Assembly: GCA_017466455.1 (NCBI GenBank)
Contig: JAFTUD010000040.1
Location: 1 to 26,369 of the forward strand
From: Clostridia bacterium
GTDB lineage: Bacteria; Bacillota_A; Clostridia; Oscillospirales; CAG-272
Direction: 5' to 3'
Length of the DNA stretch: 26,369 nucleotides
Part shown: piece by piece, positions 13,660 to 22,497 of the stretch
How the letters are laid out: each line of letters begins with the position of its first letter
Numbering within the stretch: the stretch's first letter is position 1
Position numbers and translations under genes: made by a program
Notes under the pieces: model-generated
Told to the model about the DNA's origin: nothing
What the model saw: the letters and a program-made list of their open reading frames with translations, nothing else
Databases searched by the model: none

Positions 13660-15828
13660 ATGAGTAATAAATATTTTGACTACAAGTGCCTGCCACCGAG
13701 AAGCTTAAGCTCTAATGAGCTTGACAGCTTTTTGAGGCTTAGCAATCCGAATGCAGATGTTGAGGAGGCAAGGGAAAGAGCGTTTAGATTTTTCTACACT
13801 AAAAATAACGGCAAAAATGCCATTCAAATAATAATTCCCGAGCAGTTCCTCAAAAAGGGATCTCTTAAAAGCTGTGACGAAATTCGTGTGTTTGCAAAAT
13901 CGGGCAAGTACAATGCGGATGAGTTTAGCTATACAGATGTGGATGAAAGCGAGGTTGTTCGCGAGAAGGTCAGTAATGTTATTGAAACGGGCTGTATTTA
14001 TGTGGAGCGTGACGATATAAGCTGTATAGGAGAAATTCGCTTCTTCTCAAAGGGCAAGGACCTTCAAACCGATAATTGCCTTTTCGCTGTCGCGTTTATA
14101 GAAAAGGAGCTTATCTCCTATTCCCTTGCGGTAAAGGGCAGTGCAATAGAGTATAAAATTGAATATCCTCTCATAAGGACAGAAATCAAGCTTTCTCTTG
14201 CGGAAAAGGCGAATTTAAAGCCCATTCTTGCAAAGGATTTTAAAATACCCTCAACGGGAAGCGAGAAAATGGACTGTATAACTCTTGCTCCAAGGCTTGG
14301 AAGAAGTAATATTATCTGCGGTAAAATATTACTGCGCAGAGAGATAAAGAATGAGCGCTTTGCGCTCGTGTTTTCAAACGAGGATCTTAACGACAGCTAT
14401 ATGCTAAGAGATGATACCGTGTTCAATGCCGACACGCAGGAAGCAGTCTATAATCCCGAGCCCCGTTGCCCCTTCTGCAACGAAAAAATGCACCTTGACG
14501 GCCTCAAGCTCCAAAAGGGTCATGTATATACTTGCGATGGCTTAGAGAGGACAGGGCTTAATATCCTGCGCGATAACAAAAACAAAATAAACATTGTATG
14601 CAAACATGACTTTGTATTCAAATATTACGAGGAAAACAACTCAAAAAACGATTTGTACCAAAATCTTGATAATGATTATAGAGAATATGTAATAAAAAAT
14701 CCGCTTTTGCCCGATGGCTACGTGAATAAAAAAGCCCTCAAGGTAGCAGTTGCAGGAATGCCAAATTCAGGAAAAACCGTATACCTTGCTTCGCTTTTCG
14801 GTATGGGAATAAACGGAGCCTCACAGGGTCAAATTTTTAAGGATATTGCGGAGCGCTTCAAGGTCAAGCTTAGCGGTGATATGCTACTAAGCTATGGAAG
14901 CATAAGCCCGATTACCGAGGTGAATGATACCGAAAGGCTTAATATCTTACGAAGAAAGGGCGGAGAAATCAGCAATGCCAAGGTGAGCGCTCATTACGAT
15001 AGATATCATATGAGCAAGGCGTTTGAAAAGAGAACCAAAAGCACTGATGCCGATATTCTTGCTGAAAATCCTGTTGGTATAGACCTCGGAAAGCTCGGTT
15101 ATGCGTATTTTTACGATGTGCCGGGTGAGGTTGTAAAGAGCAGAGATTATAGCAAGGTAAAGGCGTTTACAAGCTCTGATTGCATAATCGCAATAGTAGA
15201 TGGCTATCCCAAATCCTTTGACGATAACACAGGCGAGGAAATGATAGACAATCTTAGTCCCGAGGAAAGAAATAAGAGCACCATTGACGGGCTTGAAAAG
15301 ACAATAGATTTTCTGAAAAAGTTTTACGAGGATGAAAACGCCAAGACAAACATGGAAAAAACGATACATAACACAATGGCTCGTAACATAAAAGAGGTTC
15401 CCTTGGCAATCGTTCTTACAAAGTACGATATGCGTCTGCCCTCAACCTCACAAAGCAAGATAGATGAATGCTTTGGAGAAAACACTCATGTAAGCATTGG
15501 AGATATGGAGTTTAAGCCCGTAAAGGAATACGAGGGAAGCGAAATTCAAAGACATATAGACGCTTCAAGCGACGAGGTAAGGTCGTTCCTTTGCTCGCTC
15601 CAAGGAAACACACGCAATGGCGTTGATATAATAAACGAGATAGAAACGCTTGCCTCGGTTGACGGGCTTGCACCAAATATCAAATATTTTGCCTGCTCCG
15701 CGCTCGGAAGCAATGAGTGCATGCAAAAGAATGATAATGACTCTACGATGAGATTTATTGCCGAAAGACGCATGATGAGGGTAGAGTATCCTGTTATTTG
15801 GCTCATGCACAAGATAGGCATGATTTAA
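13660..15828 (+). CDS. Large zinc-ribbon P-loop GTPase (DO-GTPase/TRAFAC-like)
   Basis: This 722-residue cytoplasmic protein has three parts. Residues 1-260 are mostly beta and not recognised. A treble-clef or zinc-ribbon-like region follows, with Cys270-PF-Cys273, Cys292 and Cys314. The third part is a GTPase domain with Walker A GMPNSGKT (366-373), switch II/Walker B FYDVPGE (484-490) and G4 specificity motif TKYD (587-590). The DxPGE motif and large N-terminal extension recall the double-GTPase (DO-GTPase) families paired with GAP1 proteins in NTP-dependent conflict systems; this placement is by recollection. First gene of a four-gene operon; AGGAG lies 7 nt before the ATG, and the next gene starts 11 nt after the stop. 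GTP rather than ATP binding is supported by TKxD. Confidence 0.75.
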   Translation: MSNKYFDYKCLPPRSLSSNELDSFLRLSNPNADVEEARERAFRFFYTKNNGKNAIQIIIPEQFLKKGSLKSCDEIRVFAKSGKYNADEFSYTDVDESEVVREKVSNVIETGCIYVERDDISCIGEIRFFSKGKDLQTDNCLFAVAFIEKELISYSLAVKGSAIEYKIEYPLIRTEIKLSLAEKANLKPILAKDFKIPSTGSEKMDCITLAPRLGRSNIICGKILLRREIKNERFALVFSNEDLNDSYMLRDDTVFNADTQEAVYNPEPRCPFCNEKMHLDGLKLQKGHVYTCDGLERTGLNILRDNKNKINIVCKHDFVFKYYEENNSKNDLYQNLDNDYREYVIKNPLLPDGYVNKKALKVAVAGMPNSGKTVYLASLFGMGINGASQGQIFKDIAERFKVKLSGDMLLSYGSISPITEVNDTERLNILRRKGGEISNAKVSAHYDRYHMSKAFEKRTKSTDADILAENPVGIDLGKLGYAYFYDVPGEVVKSRDYSKVKAFTSSDCIIAIVDGYPKSFDDNTGEEMIDNLSPEERNKSTIDGLEKTIDFLKKFYEDENAKTNMEKTIHNTMARNIKEVPLAIVLTKYDMRLPSTSQSKIDECFGENTHVSIGDMEFKPVKEYEGSEIQRHIDASSDEVRSFLCSLQGNTRNGVDIINEIETLASVDGLAPNIKYFACSALGSNECMQKNDNDSTMRFIAERRMMRVEYPVIWLMHKIGMI

Positions 15829-15839
15829 GGAGAAGAAAA

Positions 15840-18800
15840 ATGCCAAAATATTATGAATGTATAAGAGGTTACCTGTATAGGCAAAGCTATATGGGCAAAA
15901 CCGCGCTTGGCGAGGGAATTTACTCAATGACAAAAAATGTCGTTGATGATGCTCTGCCGAGCCTATTTGAAAAGACAACCCTGCTCAGCGCAAACATAGC
16001 CGAGCAGTTCCTTGGCGAGAATACAAAAATATTCCTCTATGAGCCAAGCGTTGATATGAACGGTGTCAGAATGAGGGCATTTCACTGCTCTCACTCAAGA
16101 CAGTCAATAAAGACCAAGCAACGGCGCGGAGATGATGAGGAGCAAATAAATGTCCTTTTTGCTACCGAAATTCCCGAGGGAAAATATGCCACCATGGCAT
16201 TTAAATCGGGCAACCGCTTTGTTGAGTACGGTGATATTCCGATCTCAAAGGACCTTCCCTTTGTGCAAGAGGATGAAATAGGCTATCTGACTCCAAGCGA
16301 GGTTATGTGGTACGCAAGCAAGGATGAGGCGGGAAGGGACTCTGCCGAGCTTTTGAGGGCACTGCTTAATACTCCAAACGGCTCTATAACCTATCTTGCA
16401 TACCCGTTTGATAAGCTTGAAGAAGCGACAAGGGTGATTTTCTCGGTCCTTGAGCTCTTACCGCCTCATATCGCAAACGAAATTTGCTTCTGTAACTGTA
16501 TGATTTCCCGCGTTTCATATGACGGAGCAAAAATTTTCGGTGTTCCTGTTTCCGCCGATAATAAAAGCCGTATTGAGGAGCTTAAATCAAGGGGCGAGGT
16601 GCTTGTCCTTGGTTCAAAATACGAAAAGGAATACGAAAGCGCGTATGTTGACCTTATCTCACTCGGCGACCTTGAAGGCTTTAACAAGCGTTACTTTGAT
16701 AAATGCAAGACAATATACGACCTTGACAGATACGCGGAGCTTTATGCTTATGTGACAAGAAGGCTCACCCCCGAGAGGGCACAGTCAACGCTTGATTTCG
16801 CGTTTAAATTTCTTAACGGAGAAAATGACCTTAAGCAAATGGACACCTCTGTAAAGAGCGATGTGATTGAGCTTATCCTGTCCTGCCTTGATATGCTCAC
16901 AAGCGTAAAAATCCGCATTTCAAATGAGCAAGCAGAGCAAATTGTAACCAAGCTCGGCGCTCTTTGTCTGTTAAACAGCGAAAGAGAGAGCATAGCTCAC
17001 AGTATAAGCGCACAGCTGATGCTTGACGGTGTACTCGCACTCATGGATAGAATTGATGATATAGGTCGCGCTCTTGACCCTGATGGCAAGGTGATGATAA
17101 ATACCCTTGCAGATATGTGGGAGAAAAACGAGGGCGAAATGCTTATAGCATATGAGCGCGCGCTTGATGATGTGTCCGTAAATGCGCTTGACAGAGTAAT
17201 CAAGCCAACACTGACACTCTCGCGCAATGTAAGCGCGACACACCCCGAGCTATCATCAAGGCTCGAAAAGTGCGCGCTTGCGCTCACCTTTAGGAATGAC
17301 GCGGTCATGTTCCTTGAGGGCTATGACCTGTTCTTGCCATATGTAAGCGAAATTATAGCTATGATAAACGGCGAGTGGGATACATACAAGCCGAAGCTTG
17401 ATATAGCTCTTGCAAAGGCTTCCAATCCCCGCCCATGCTTTGAGCTTTATAAGGAGCTGTATCGCGAAGGCAAGCTAAGCACCCCGCTTGCTATGCCTTT
17501 GCTCAATAAGCTTCTTGACCACGGCTATGCGGATAAGCTGACGGAGCTGCTCTATGATGGCGAAAAAATCGAAAAAAGCATTGAAAAATGCCTTGGTATC
17601 ATATCCGCACTTACCGATAAAAATAAGGGCAATGCTCTTGTTAAGTCCCTTGATGTGGCTATAAAGTCAACTCCGGCTCTTGGCAAATCAACCGAGCAAG
17701 ACCCAAAGCTGATTGCATTTAGGACATTTTATAAGAAAATCAAAAATCCTATTGCAAAATTCTTCGTATCCTCTCTTTACGGCGATGTGGTTGACCTCAT
17801 TATGGCAGATCAATCCGACTGGCACGACAGGAGTAGCGGACAAGGACTCACACACTCACCGCTGAAACGCGCAATTCGCGAAATAGAGCATGAGGACGCA
17901 GATGAGCTTGAAAAAATGAGGACAGCCCTTATTTCAAAAATTCCAAATGCAGTAGCAATAGAAATGAATGCGTGGCTTGGCACACCGCGTGCCTCATTAA
18001 AGGGCTCGCCCCTGCATACCGAGCTTACGGAGCTTTACTCGAAAAAAGATGATGACTCATACACTCCCGTGCTTGAGGAGCTTGTAATGGCTCTTCCGAT
18101 ATCGCTCAGAATCGCTCAGGAATACTGGGAAAGGTCAGCGCACGGTAAAAGCCTTGGCGAAAGCCCGCTATTTGAGGCTGCCGAAAAAATGGCCCCCCTT
18201 AGAGAGGCTTCATACATAAAATCGGCATACGATGAAATAATCAACATTATCGTAACCTCAACCGAAAACAGTCTGCCTAAAATCGTTGGTGTAATCACCG
18301 CGCTTGAGGCACACGCAAAGAGAGCGCTTAGAGCAGGCGATGTGAAAGCAATGCGTATCCTTATAAATAGCGCGCTCCTCTCAAGCCTTGATAATGCAAA
18401 TATCGGATCATACCGTGACAACGGTAGGCTAAATAGCGCAATTTCCGCTATCAATAGCATATCAGCATCGGATTATGCGATGCTCATATCACGCCTTGAA
18501 GCCGTTATGGAAAATAACAACAAAAAGGAAAGAATGGGCGGCTTGGATAGAATAGCGAAAAAACGCCTGCTCGCATGCGTTGACCGCTGTCCGCGAGCAA
18601 GGCTTGAAAAAATACTCAATGGCATTCGCCTTGACAAAGCATCTCTTGATGACAAAGCATCTCTTGATGACAAAGCATCTTTATATAACAAGGACAAAGA
18701 GAAATGCGGCAACATGGATGACAAGCGTTTTATTAGATACGCGAAGTTTAGACTAAGCAACGGGCGCGAATATGATGATGAGTTTTCAATGCTTCACTCC

Positions 18801-19178
18801 TATGAGCTAACGGAAGATGATTATCAAAGCATACAGCAGGAGCTTCTTGTATATCTCGGCAAGCCAAGCGGGGCTGAAAGGATTAAGGTAATAGGCATAA
18901 AAGCAGCGAGCATGGCTCTGAGCATGCTTCTGATTTTCGTAGCCTGTCTTGTAACAAGAGAAATTTGGATAAACACCTTTGGTGGCTTCGGTATGCTTAT
19001 GTGTTATATAGCATGCGGTATTGCTTTCGTGGCAAACGCAGTGCTTCAGGTGCCGTATATTATCCTTAACTCATATAAATACAGCAGAGATCAAAGAATA
19101 AGAGCAAGCATAATAAGCACCGTTTCGTGCGCTGCGATTTCCATACTTATTCCACTTTTGATTCTTTTATGCTTTTAA
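15840..19178 (+). CDS. Membrane-anchored GAP1-like scaffold protein, partner of the GTPase
   Basis: ATG 15840 follows AAGGAGAAG by a few bases and is preferred over an in-frame ATG at 15798 that overlaps the GTPase gene. The product has 1112 residues. The N-terminus (YYECIRGYLYRQSYMGK, then LGEGIYSMTKNV) and a region around 180-230 (LLRALLN...VFSVLELLPPHIANEICF) resemble GAP1-N and GAP1-M domains of GTPase-associated proteins. This is my recollection of the pattern, without a profile search. The middle is a long helical region, perhaps helical repeats. Residues 932-949 are three DKASL[D/Y] repeats. The C-terminus has three hydrophobic segments (about 1017-1039, 1047-1077, 1089-1112), so a bulk of about 1010 residues should sit in the cytoplasm, tethered to the membrane. 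It probably regulates or docks the GTPase. Confidence 0.65.
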   Translation: MPKYYECIRGYLYRQSYMGKTALGEGIYSMTKNVVDDALPSLFEKTTLLSANIAEQFLGENTKIFLYEPSVDMNGVRMRAFHCSHSRQSIKTKQRRGDDEEQINVLFATEIPEGKYATMAFKSGNRFVEYGDIPISKDLPFVQEDEIGYLTPSEVMWYASKDEAGRDSAELLRALLNTPNGSITYLAYPFDKLEEATRVIFSVLELLPPHIANEICFCNCMISRVSYDGAKIFGVPVSADNKSRIEELKSRGEVLVLGSKYEKEYESAYVDLISLGDLEGFNKRYFDKCKTIYDLDRYAELYAYVTRRLTPERAQSTLDFAFKFLNGENDLKQMDTSVKSDVIELILSCLDMLTSVKIRISNEQAEQIVTKLGALCLLNSERESIAHSISAQLMLDGVLALMDRIDDIGRALDPDGKVMINTLADMWEKNEGEMLIAYERALDDVSVNALDRVIKPTLTLSRNVSATHPELSSRLEKCALALTFRNDAVMFLEGYDLFLPYVSEIIAMINGEWDTYKPKLDIALAKASNPRPCFELYKELYREGKLSTPLAMPLLNKLLDHGYADKLTELLYDGEKIEKSIEKCLGIISALTDKNKGNALVKSLDVAIKSTPALGKSTEQDPKLIAFRTFYKKIKNPIAKFFVSSLYGDVVDLIMADQSDWHDRSSGQGLTHSPLKRAIREIEHEDADELEKMRTALISKIPNAVAIEMNAWLGTPRASLKGSPLHTELTELYSKKDDDSYTPVLEELVMALPISLRIAQEYWERSAHGKSLGESPLFEAAEKMAPLREASYIKSAYDEIINIIVTSTENSLPKIVGVITALEAHAKRALRAGDVKAMRILINSALLSSLDNANIGSYRDNGRLNSAISAINSISASDYAMLISRLEAVMENNNKKERMGGLDRIAKKRLLACVDRCPRARLEKILNGIRLDKASLDDKASLDDKASLYNKDKEKCGNMDDKRFIRYAKFRLSNGREYDDEFSMLHSYELTEDDYQSIQQELLVYLGKPSGAERIKVIGIKAASMALSMLLIFVACLVTREIWINTFGGFGMLMCYIACGIAFVANAVLQVPYIILNSYKYSRDQRIRASIISTVSCAAISILIPLLILLCF
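18633..18686 (+). repeat. Three tandem 18-bp in-frame repeats
   Basis: GACAAAGCATCTCTTGAT occurs at 18633-18650 and 18651-18668 exactly, and at 18669-18686 with changes in the last bases. It encodes DKASLD-DKASLD-DKASLY. The unit is a multiple of three, so copy-number change keeps the frame; it forms a variable linker just before the C-terminal part of the membrane protein. Confidence 0.95.
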
Positions 19179-19194
19179 GTAAAGGAGAAAAATC

Positions 19195-22100
19195 GTGACA
19201 AAATCAAAAACAACATCAGCTGTTGTGCGTGTACTTGTCATAGTCCTTTTGGCTGTGCTTGTCGCCGTATCGCTTGTCTTTGCAATACTGTACGGAAACG
19301 GTAGCGCAAGCGAAAAAAACGCGGACGACATCAGCGATAAGCTCATACTCGGCTCATCGCTCACAGTAGAGGACATAAAGGCGTCGCTCGGCTATAATCA
19401 CGCAGGACTTGATGCTAATGATGAAATAAAAATCTACTCGGTGGATAAAAACGGAGAAAGAATAGAAAATGAGGAAATAATCGCTCTGAGCCCCGATACG
19501 AAGGAGCTGAGGGTTGTAGGAGTAGGTAAATTTGTAATCAAGCTTACCGATACCTCACTTGACTCTACCGCTTCAATAGAGGCAGAGCTTGAAAGCCGTT
19601 TTTCATCGAAGGACACTCCCGTAATAATTGCCGAGTGCTATGAGCAAATGCTAAGCGACGGCATAATCTCAAAAAGTGAGCTTCAGACCGTTGAGGAGCT
19701 TGTAATCAGCAACCGCGTGCTTGTGGATGCCTCTGATTTTTGCAATCTCCCCTCGCTCAAAAGAGTAGAGCTTGATAACATCAACGCAGTCTGCGCTTTG
19801 GACAAGCTCACCCTTAACGAGGGCACTCGTATATTCGTGCCGAGCGCGATTTACAGTAGCTATGTAGCCTCTGATGCGTGGACTCAGCATGAGCAATGCG
19901 TGTTTGTAAAGCCAAGTGAGCAAAATAAGCTCAGCATTGTTGTCCATAAAAACGGCGGGACTCTCGGAAACGGCAGTCAAAGGGACTTTGAGAGCCTCAG
20001 TCTGGAAAACGGCACTGCTTTTGATGCCGACAGCTTCAGCTCGCTTTTTAAAAAGGGATACACCCTCAAGCGCTTCTATACCTATCAGATAATTGACGGA
20101 AGGCGTGTGAAGATTGAGGTAAATAAGAGCTATAAATTTACAACCGACACAAAGATTTACGCCGACTGGAGCGCAAACGAATACACAGTATATCTCCACC
20201 TTGATGAGGGCTCTGACCCCATAGAAACAAAATTCAAGTATGATGAGGAAAAGCCCCTTGTTGAAAAGGTGCCCGAGCTTGATAAGTACCTTATCCTCGG
20301 CTGGACAAGCGAGCAGGGAAGCGAAAGAGTAAGCTTCACCAATACACAGGTTGTAAAAAACCTCAAGGAAAATCAAAACGACAGGCTTGACCTTTATGCG
20401 GTTCTTGTTACAAAGAACTTTGAAATTCATTATTTCAACTGGGGACAAACACCGGAGCAATATCATCCTCTGAGAATACATAAAACCTCACATGAATACG
20501 GAGATGAGGTAACCGTCGGAACACCAACCCTGCCGACCGACCCCTCAAATGTCGCTAACTTCATCGGCTGGTCGCTGACTCCAAATGCGCCCATTCCCGA
20601 GCTTGACCAGGGCGACAAAACAAAGGACCTTCGCGGCACACCCGCAAACGACGGAATAATAAGGCTCTATGCCGTATATAACTACGCAACCTATACCGTA
20701 TCGTACTTTGAGAGCGAGGATGACGCTATAAATAACGGCGAGCCTATCGGCGTTTCAATGAATGTTCAAAAGGGCACGGACCTTAAGCTTTTTGATAGCG
20801 GGAAGAGGAACGGACATAAGTTCTTGGGCTGGAAGGATGTTGAAAGCGGAGTATTCTATCACTACGATAAGGACATTTGCGATAAAATGGCAAATGTAGC
20901 AGACTCCGAATATATCTACGCCCCGGAAAGCGTTGTAGAGGATGGAATACAAACATCCCGTCCAACCGTATCGCTTTGCGCTGTATGGGAAAGAAACTAC
21001 TTCAAGGTAAGCTTTGCCCAAGGCGAGGAAACATCAATTTTCAAGGATGCGACTCTTTACGCAGGAGTAGAATGTGACCTTGAGGGTAGCTTCTATAGAA
21101 CAGGCTATAAGCACGGCTTCTTGGCGACATCGGACGGAGCATATAAGCTTAATGCAGGTGATGATGGCTTTGTATCCGTTACAGATGTAAATGCCCTTTA
21201 TGAGTATGTTCGCAATCGCGCGGGAAAGACCGACCAAAGCTTCGACAGCGAAAATGCGTCTATCACATTTGAGTCAAGCGGATGGGATCCGATTAAATAC
21301 AAAATCGTTTATATAACAGATGACCCCGGCTCATTCCCCGATCAGGAGGTTGAGTATAATAAATCGGTCACACTTCACGGTCCTGAAAACAAGGAGCATT
21401 ACGACTTTAACGGCTGGTATAGCGAGAAGCTTGGAAAGCTCTTTGACGCATCTCAGAATGTTGAAAATCTTACCGAAAAAGACTTTGAGGATGAGAACGA
21501 GGACGGAGTCATTGTCCTAAAGCCCGACAGAAGCTTGAAATCCTACTACGTCGAGGTTAAGAAAGAGGGCGAGAAGGGTGGCTCATGCGGATATACCTCC
21601 GGCTGGTATACCTACGGCACAAAGCTTGAGCTTGAAATTTCATATAGCGGAAATATAAACAAATCGTGGAAGCTTGACGGAAAAGAAATGTCAGGTACAT
21701 CCTATGAGCTTATCGTTACGGGAAAACACACGATAACGATAAAATCCGATCAGGATAGCTGTGTTGCAAAGGGCACACCTATTTTAATGGCAGACGGTAC
21801 TACGAAAAAGGTTGAGGACATTGTTCTTGGCGACATCGTTTTAACTCTTGACCATATGACAGGTAAGCTTGTGCCGAGCGCAGTAGCATTTACCTACTAT
21901 GGATATGGCGAGGTAGATATTCTTAAACTCAAATTCGCAAACGGAGGCGAGCTTGAGGTTCTTAATACAGGACACGGTCTTTACGATATGACTCTTGACA
22001 AATATGTCCTTGTATCCCCCGATAATATAGATGAGCTTGTAGGACACTCCTTCGCATGTATAAGCGATGACGGAAGCGTTCAGGGCACGGCTCTTGTCGG

Positions 22101-22428
22101 CTATGAGCTAAGCCGTGACACAGTTGAAAGATATGACCTTGCAACAGCAAATAATCTAAATCATATCGCGGGCGGAATGCTTGCATGCTCCGATGTAATC
22201 GTTAATGTATGCAATACATTTGATTTTGACTCGCTCGTTTACGACCAAGAGCAGCTCAAGAAGGACATTGAACAGTACGGACTCTACACCTACGAGGAGT
22301 GGAGCGAGTATGTAACCCGTGAGCAGTTTGAGGCGTTTAGCGGAGCTTACTTCAAAATTGCCGTCGGTAAGGGACTTATCACCGAGCAGGATATTCTAAG
22401 CCTAATTGCAGACATCAATAGAAGCTAA
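19195..22428 (+). CDS. Membrane-anchored InlB-repeat protein with C-terminal Hint domain
   Basis: This 1077-residue protein starts at GTG 19195, supported by AAAGGAG seven bases before it. Residues 10-33 are an uncleaved-looking signal anchor ending FAILYGNG, so the rest should be outside the cell. Residues 40-245 form an N-terminal domain shared with the next gene. From about 246 (VVHKNGG) to 830 come Listeria-Bacteroides/InlB B-type modules with hallmark phrases such as IYADWSANEYTVY, ILGWTSEQGS, IGWSLTPNAP and LYAVYNYATYTVSY. A Hint (hedgehog/intein) domain follows: CVAKGTPILMADG with Cys856, VEDIVLGDIVLTLD, LNTGH (His927) and HIAGGMLACSD (990-1000). A 77-residue tail follows. No LPxTG sorting signal is present. 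Possible roles are adhesin, self-processing exoprotein or conflict effector. Confidence 0.78.
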   Translation: MTKSKTTSAVVRVLVIVLLAVLVAVSLVFAILYGNGSASEKNADDISDKLILGSSLTVEDIKASLGYNHAGLDANDEIKIYSVDKNGERIENEEIIALSPDTKELRVVGVGKFVIKLTDTSLDSTASIEAELESRFSSKDTPVIIAECYEQMLSDGIISKSELQTVEELVISNRVLVDASDFCNLPSLKRVELDNINAVCALDKLTLNEGTRIFVPSAIYSSYVASDAWTQHEQCVFVKPSEQNKLSIVVHKNGGTLGNGSQRDFESLSLENGTAFDADSFSSLFKKGYTLKRFYTYQIIDGRRVKIEVNKSYKFTTDTKIYADWSANEYTVYLHLDEGSDPIETKFKYDEEKPLVEKVPELDKYLILGWTSEQGSERVSFTNTQVVKNLKENQNDRLDLYAVLVTKNFEIHYFNWGQTPEQYHPLRIHKTSHEYGDEVTVGTPTLPTDPSNVANFIGWSLTPNAPIPELDQGDKTKDLRGTPANDGIIRLYAVYNYATYTVSYFESEDDAINNGEPIGVSMNVQKGTDLKLFDSGKRNGHKFLGWKDVESGVFYHYDKDICDKMANVADSEYIYAPESVVEDGIQTSRPTVSLCAVWERNYFKVSFAQGEETSIFKDATLYAGVECDLEGSFYRTGYKHGFLATSDGAYKLNAGDDGFVSVTDVNALYEYVRNRAGKTDQSFDSENASITFESSGWDPIKYKIVYITDDPGSFPDQEVEYNKSVTLHGPENKEHYDFNGWYSEKLGKLFDASQNVENLTEKDFEDENEDGVIVLKPDRSLKSYYVEVKKEGEKGGSCGYTSGWYTYGTKLELEISYSGNINKSWKLDGKEMSGTSYELIVTGKHTITIKSDQDSCVAKGTPILMADGTTKKVEDIVLGDIVLTLDHMTGKLVPSAVAFTYYGYGEVDILKLKFANGGELEVLNTGHGLYDMTLDKYVLVSPDNIDELVGHSFACISDDGSVQGTALVGYELSRDTVERYDLATANNLNHIAGGMLACSDVIVNVCNTFDFDSLVYDQEQLKKDIEQYGLYTYEEWSEYVTREQFEAFSGAYFKIAVGKGLITEQDILSLIADINRS

Positions 22429-22440
22429 GCATCTGAAAAA

Positions 22441-22471
22441 GAATAGCTATCGCTTAAGGCGGTAGCTATTC
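22441..22471 (+). promoter_or_regulatory. Strong intercistronic hairpin
   Basis: A 13-bp stem (22441-22453 with 22459-22471, one T-G wobble) has a 5-nt loop. No T tract follows, so it is not a classical terminator. It lies between two operon genes, 12 nt upstream of the next ribosome binding site (AGAGGAGA). It could set the ratio of the two proteins through RNA processing or partial termination. Confidence 0.6.
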
Positions 22472-22497
22472 GCATTAACTATAAAGAGGAGACAAAA

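Noticed and set aside
18633..18686. CRISPR array
   Set aside because: The repeats are contiguous 18-mers without spacers and lie in frame within a gene; no cas genes are in the window.
19669..20481. 270-codon minus-strand frame inside the Hint-protein gene
   Set aside because: Long but antisense to a gene with clear domain structure; no start signal or family.
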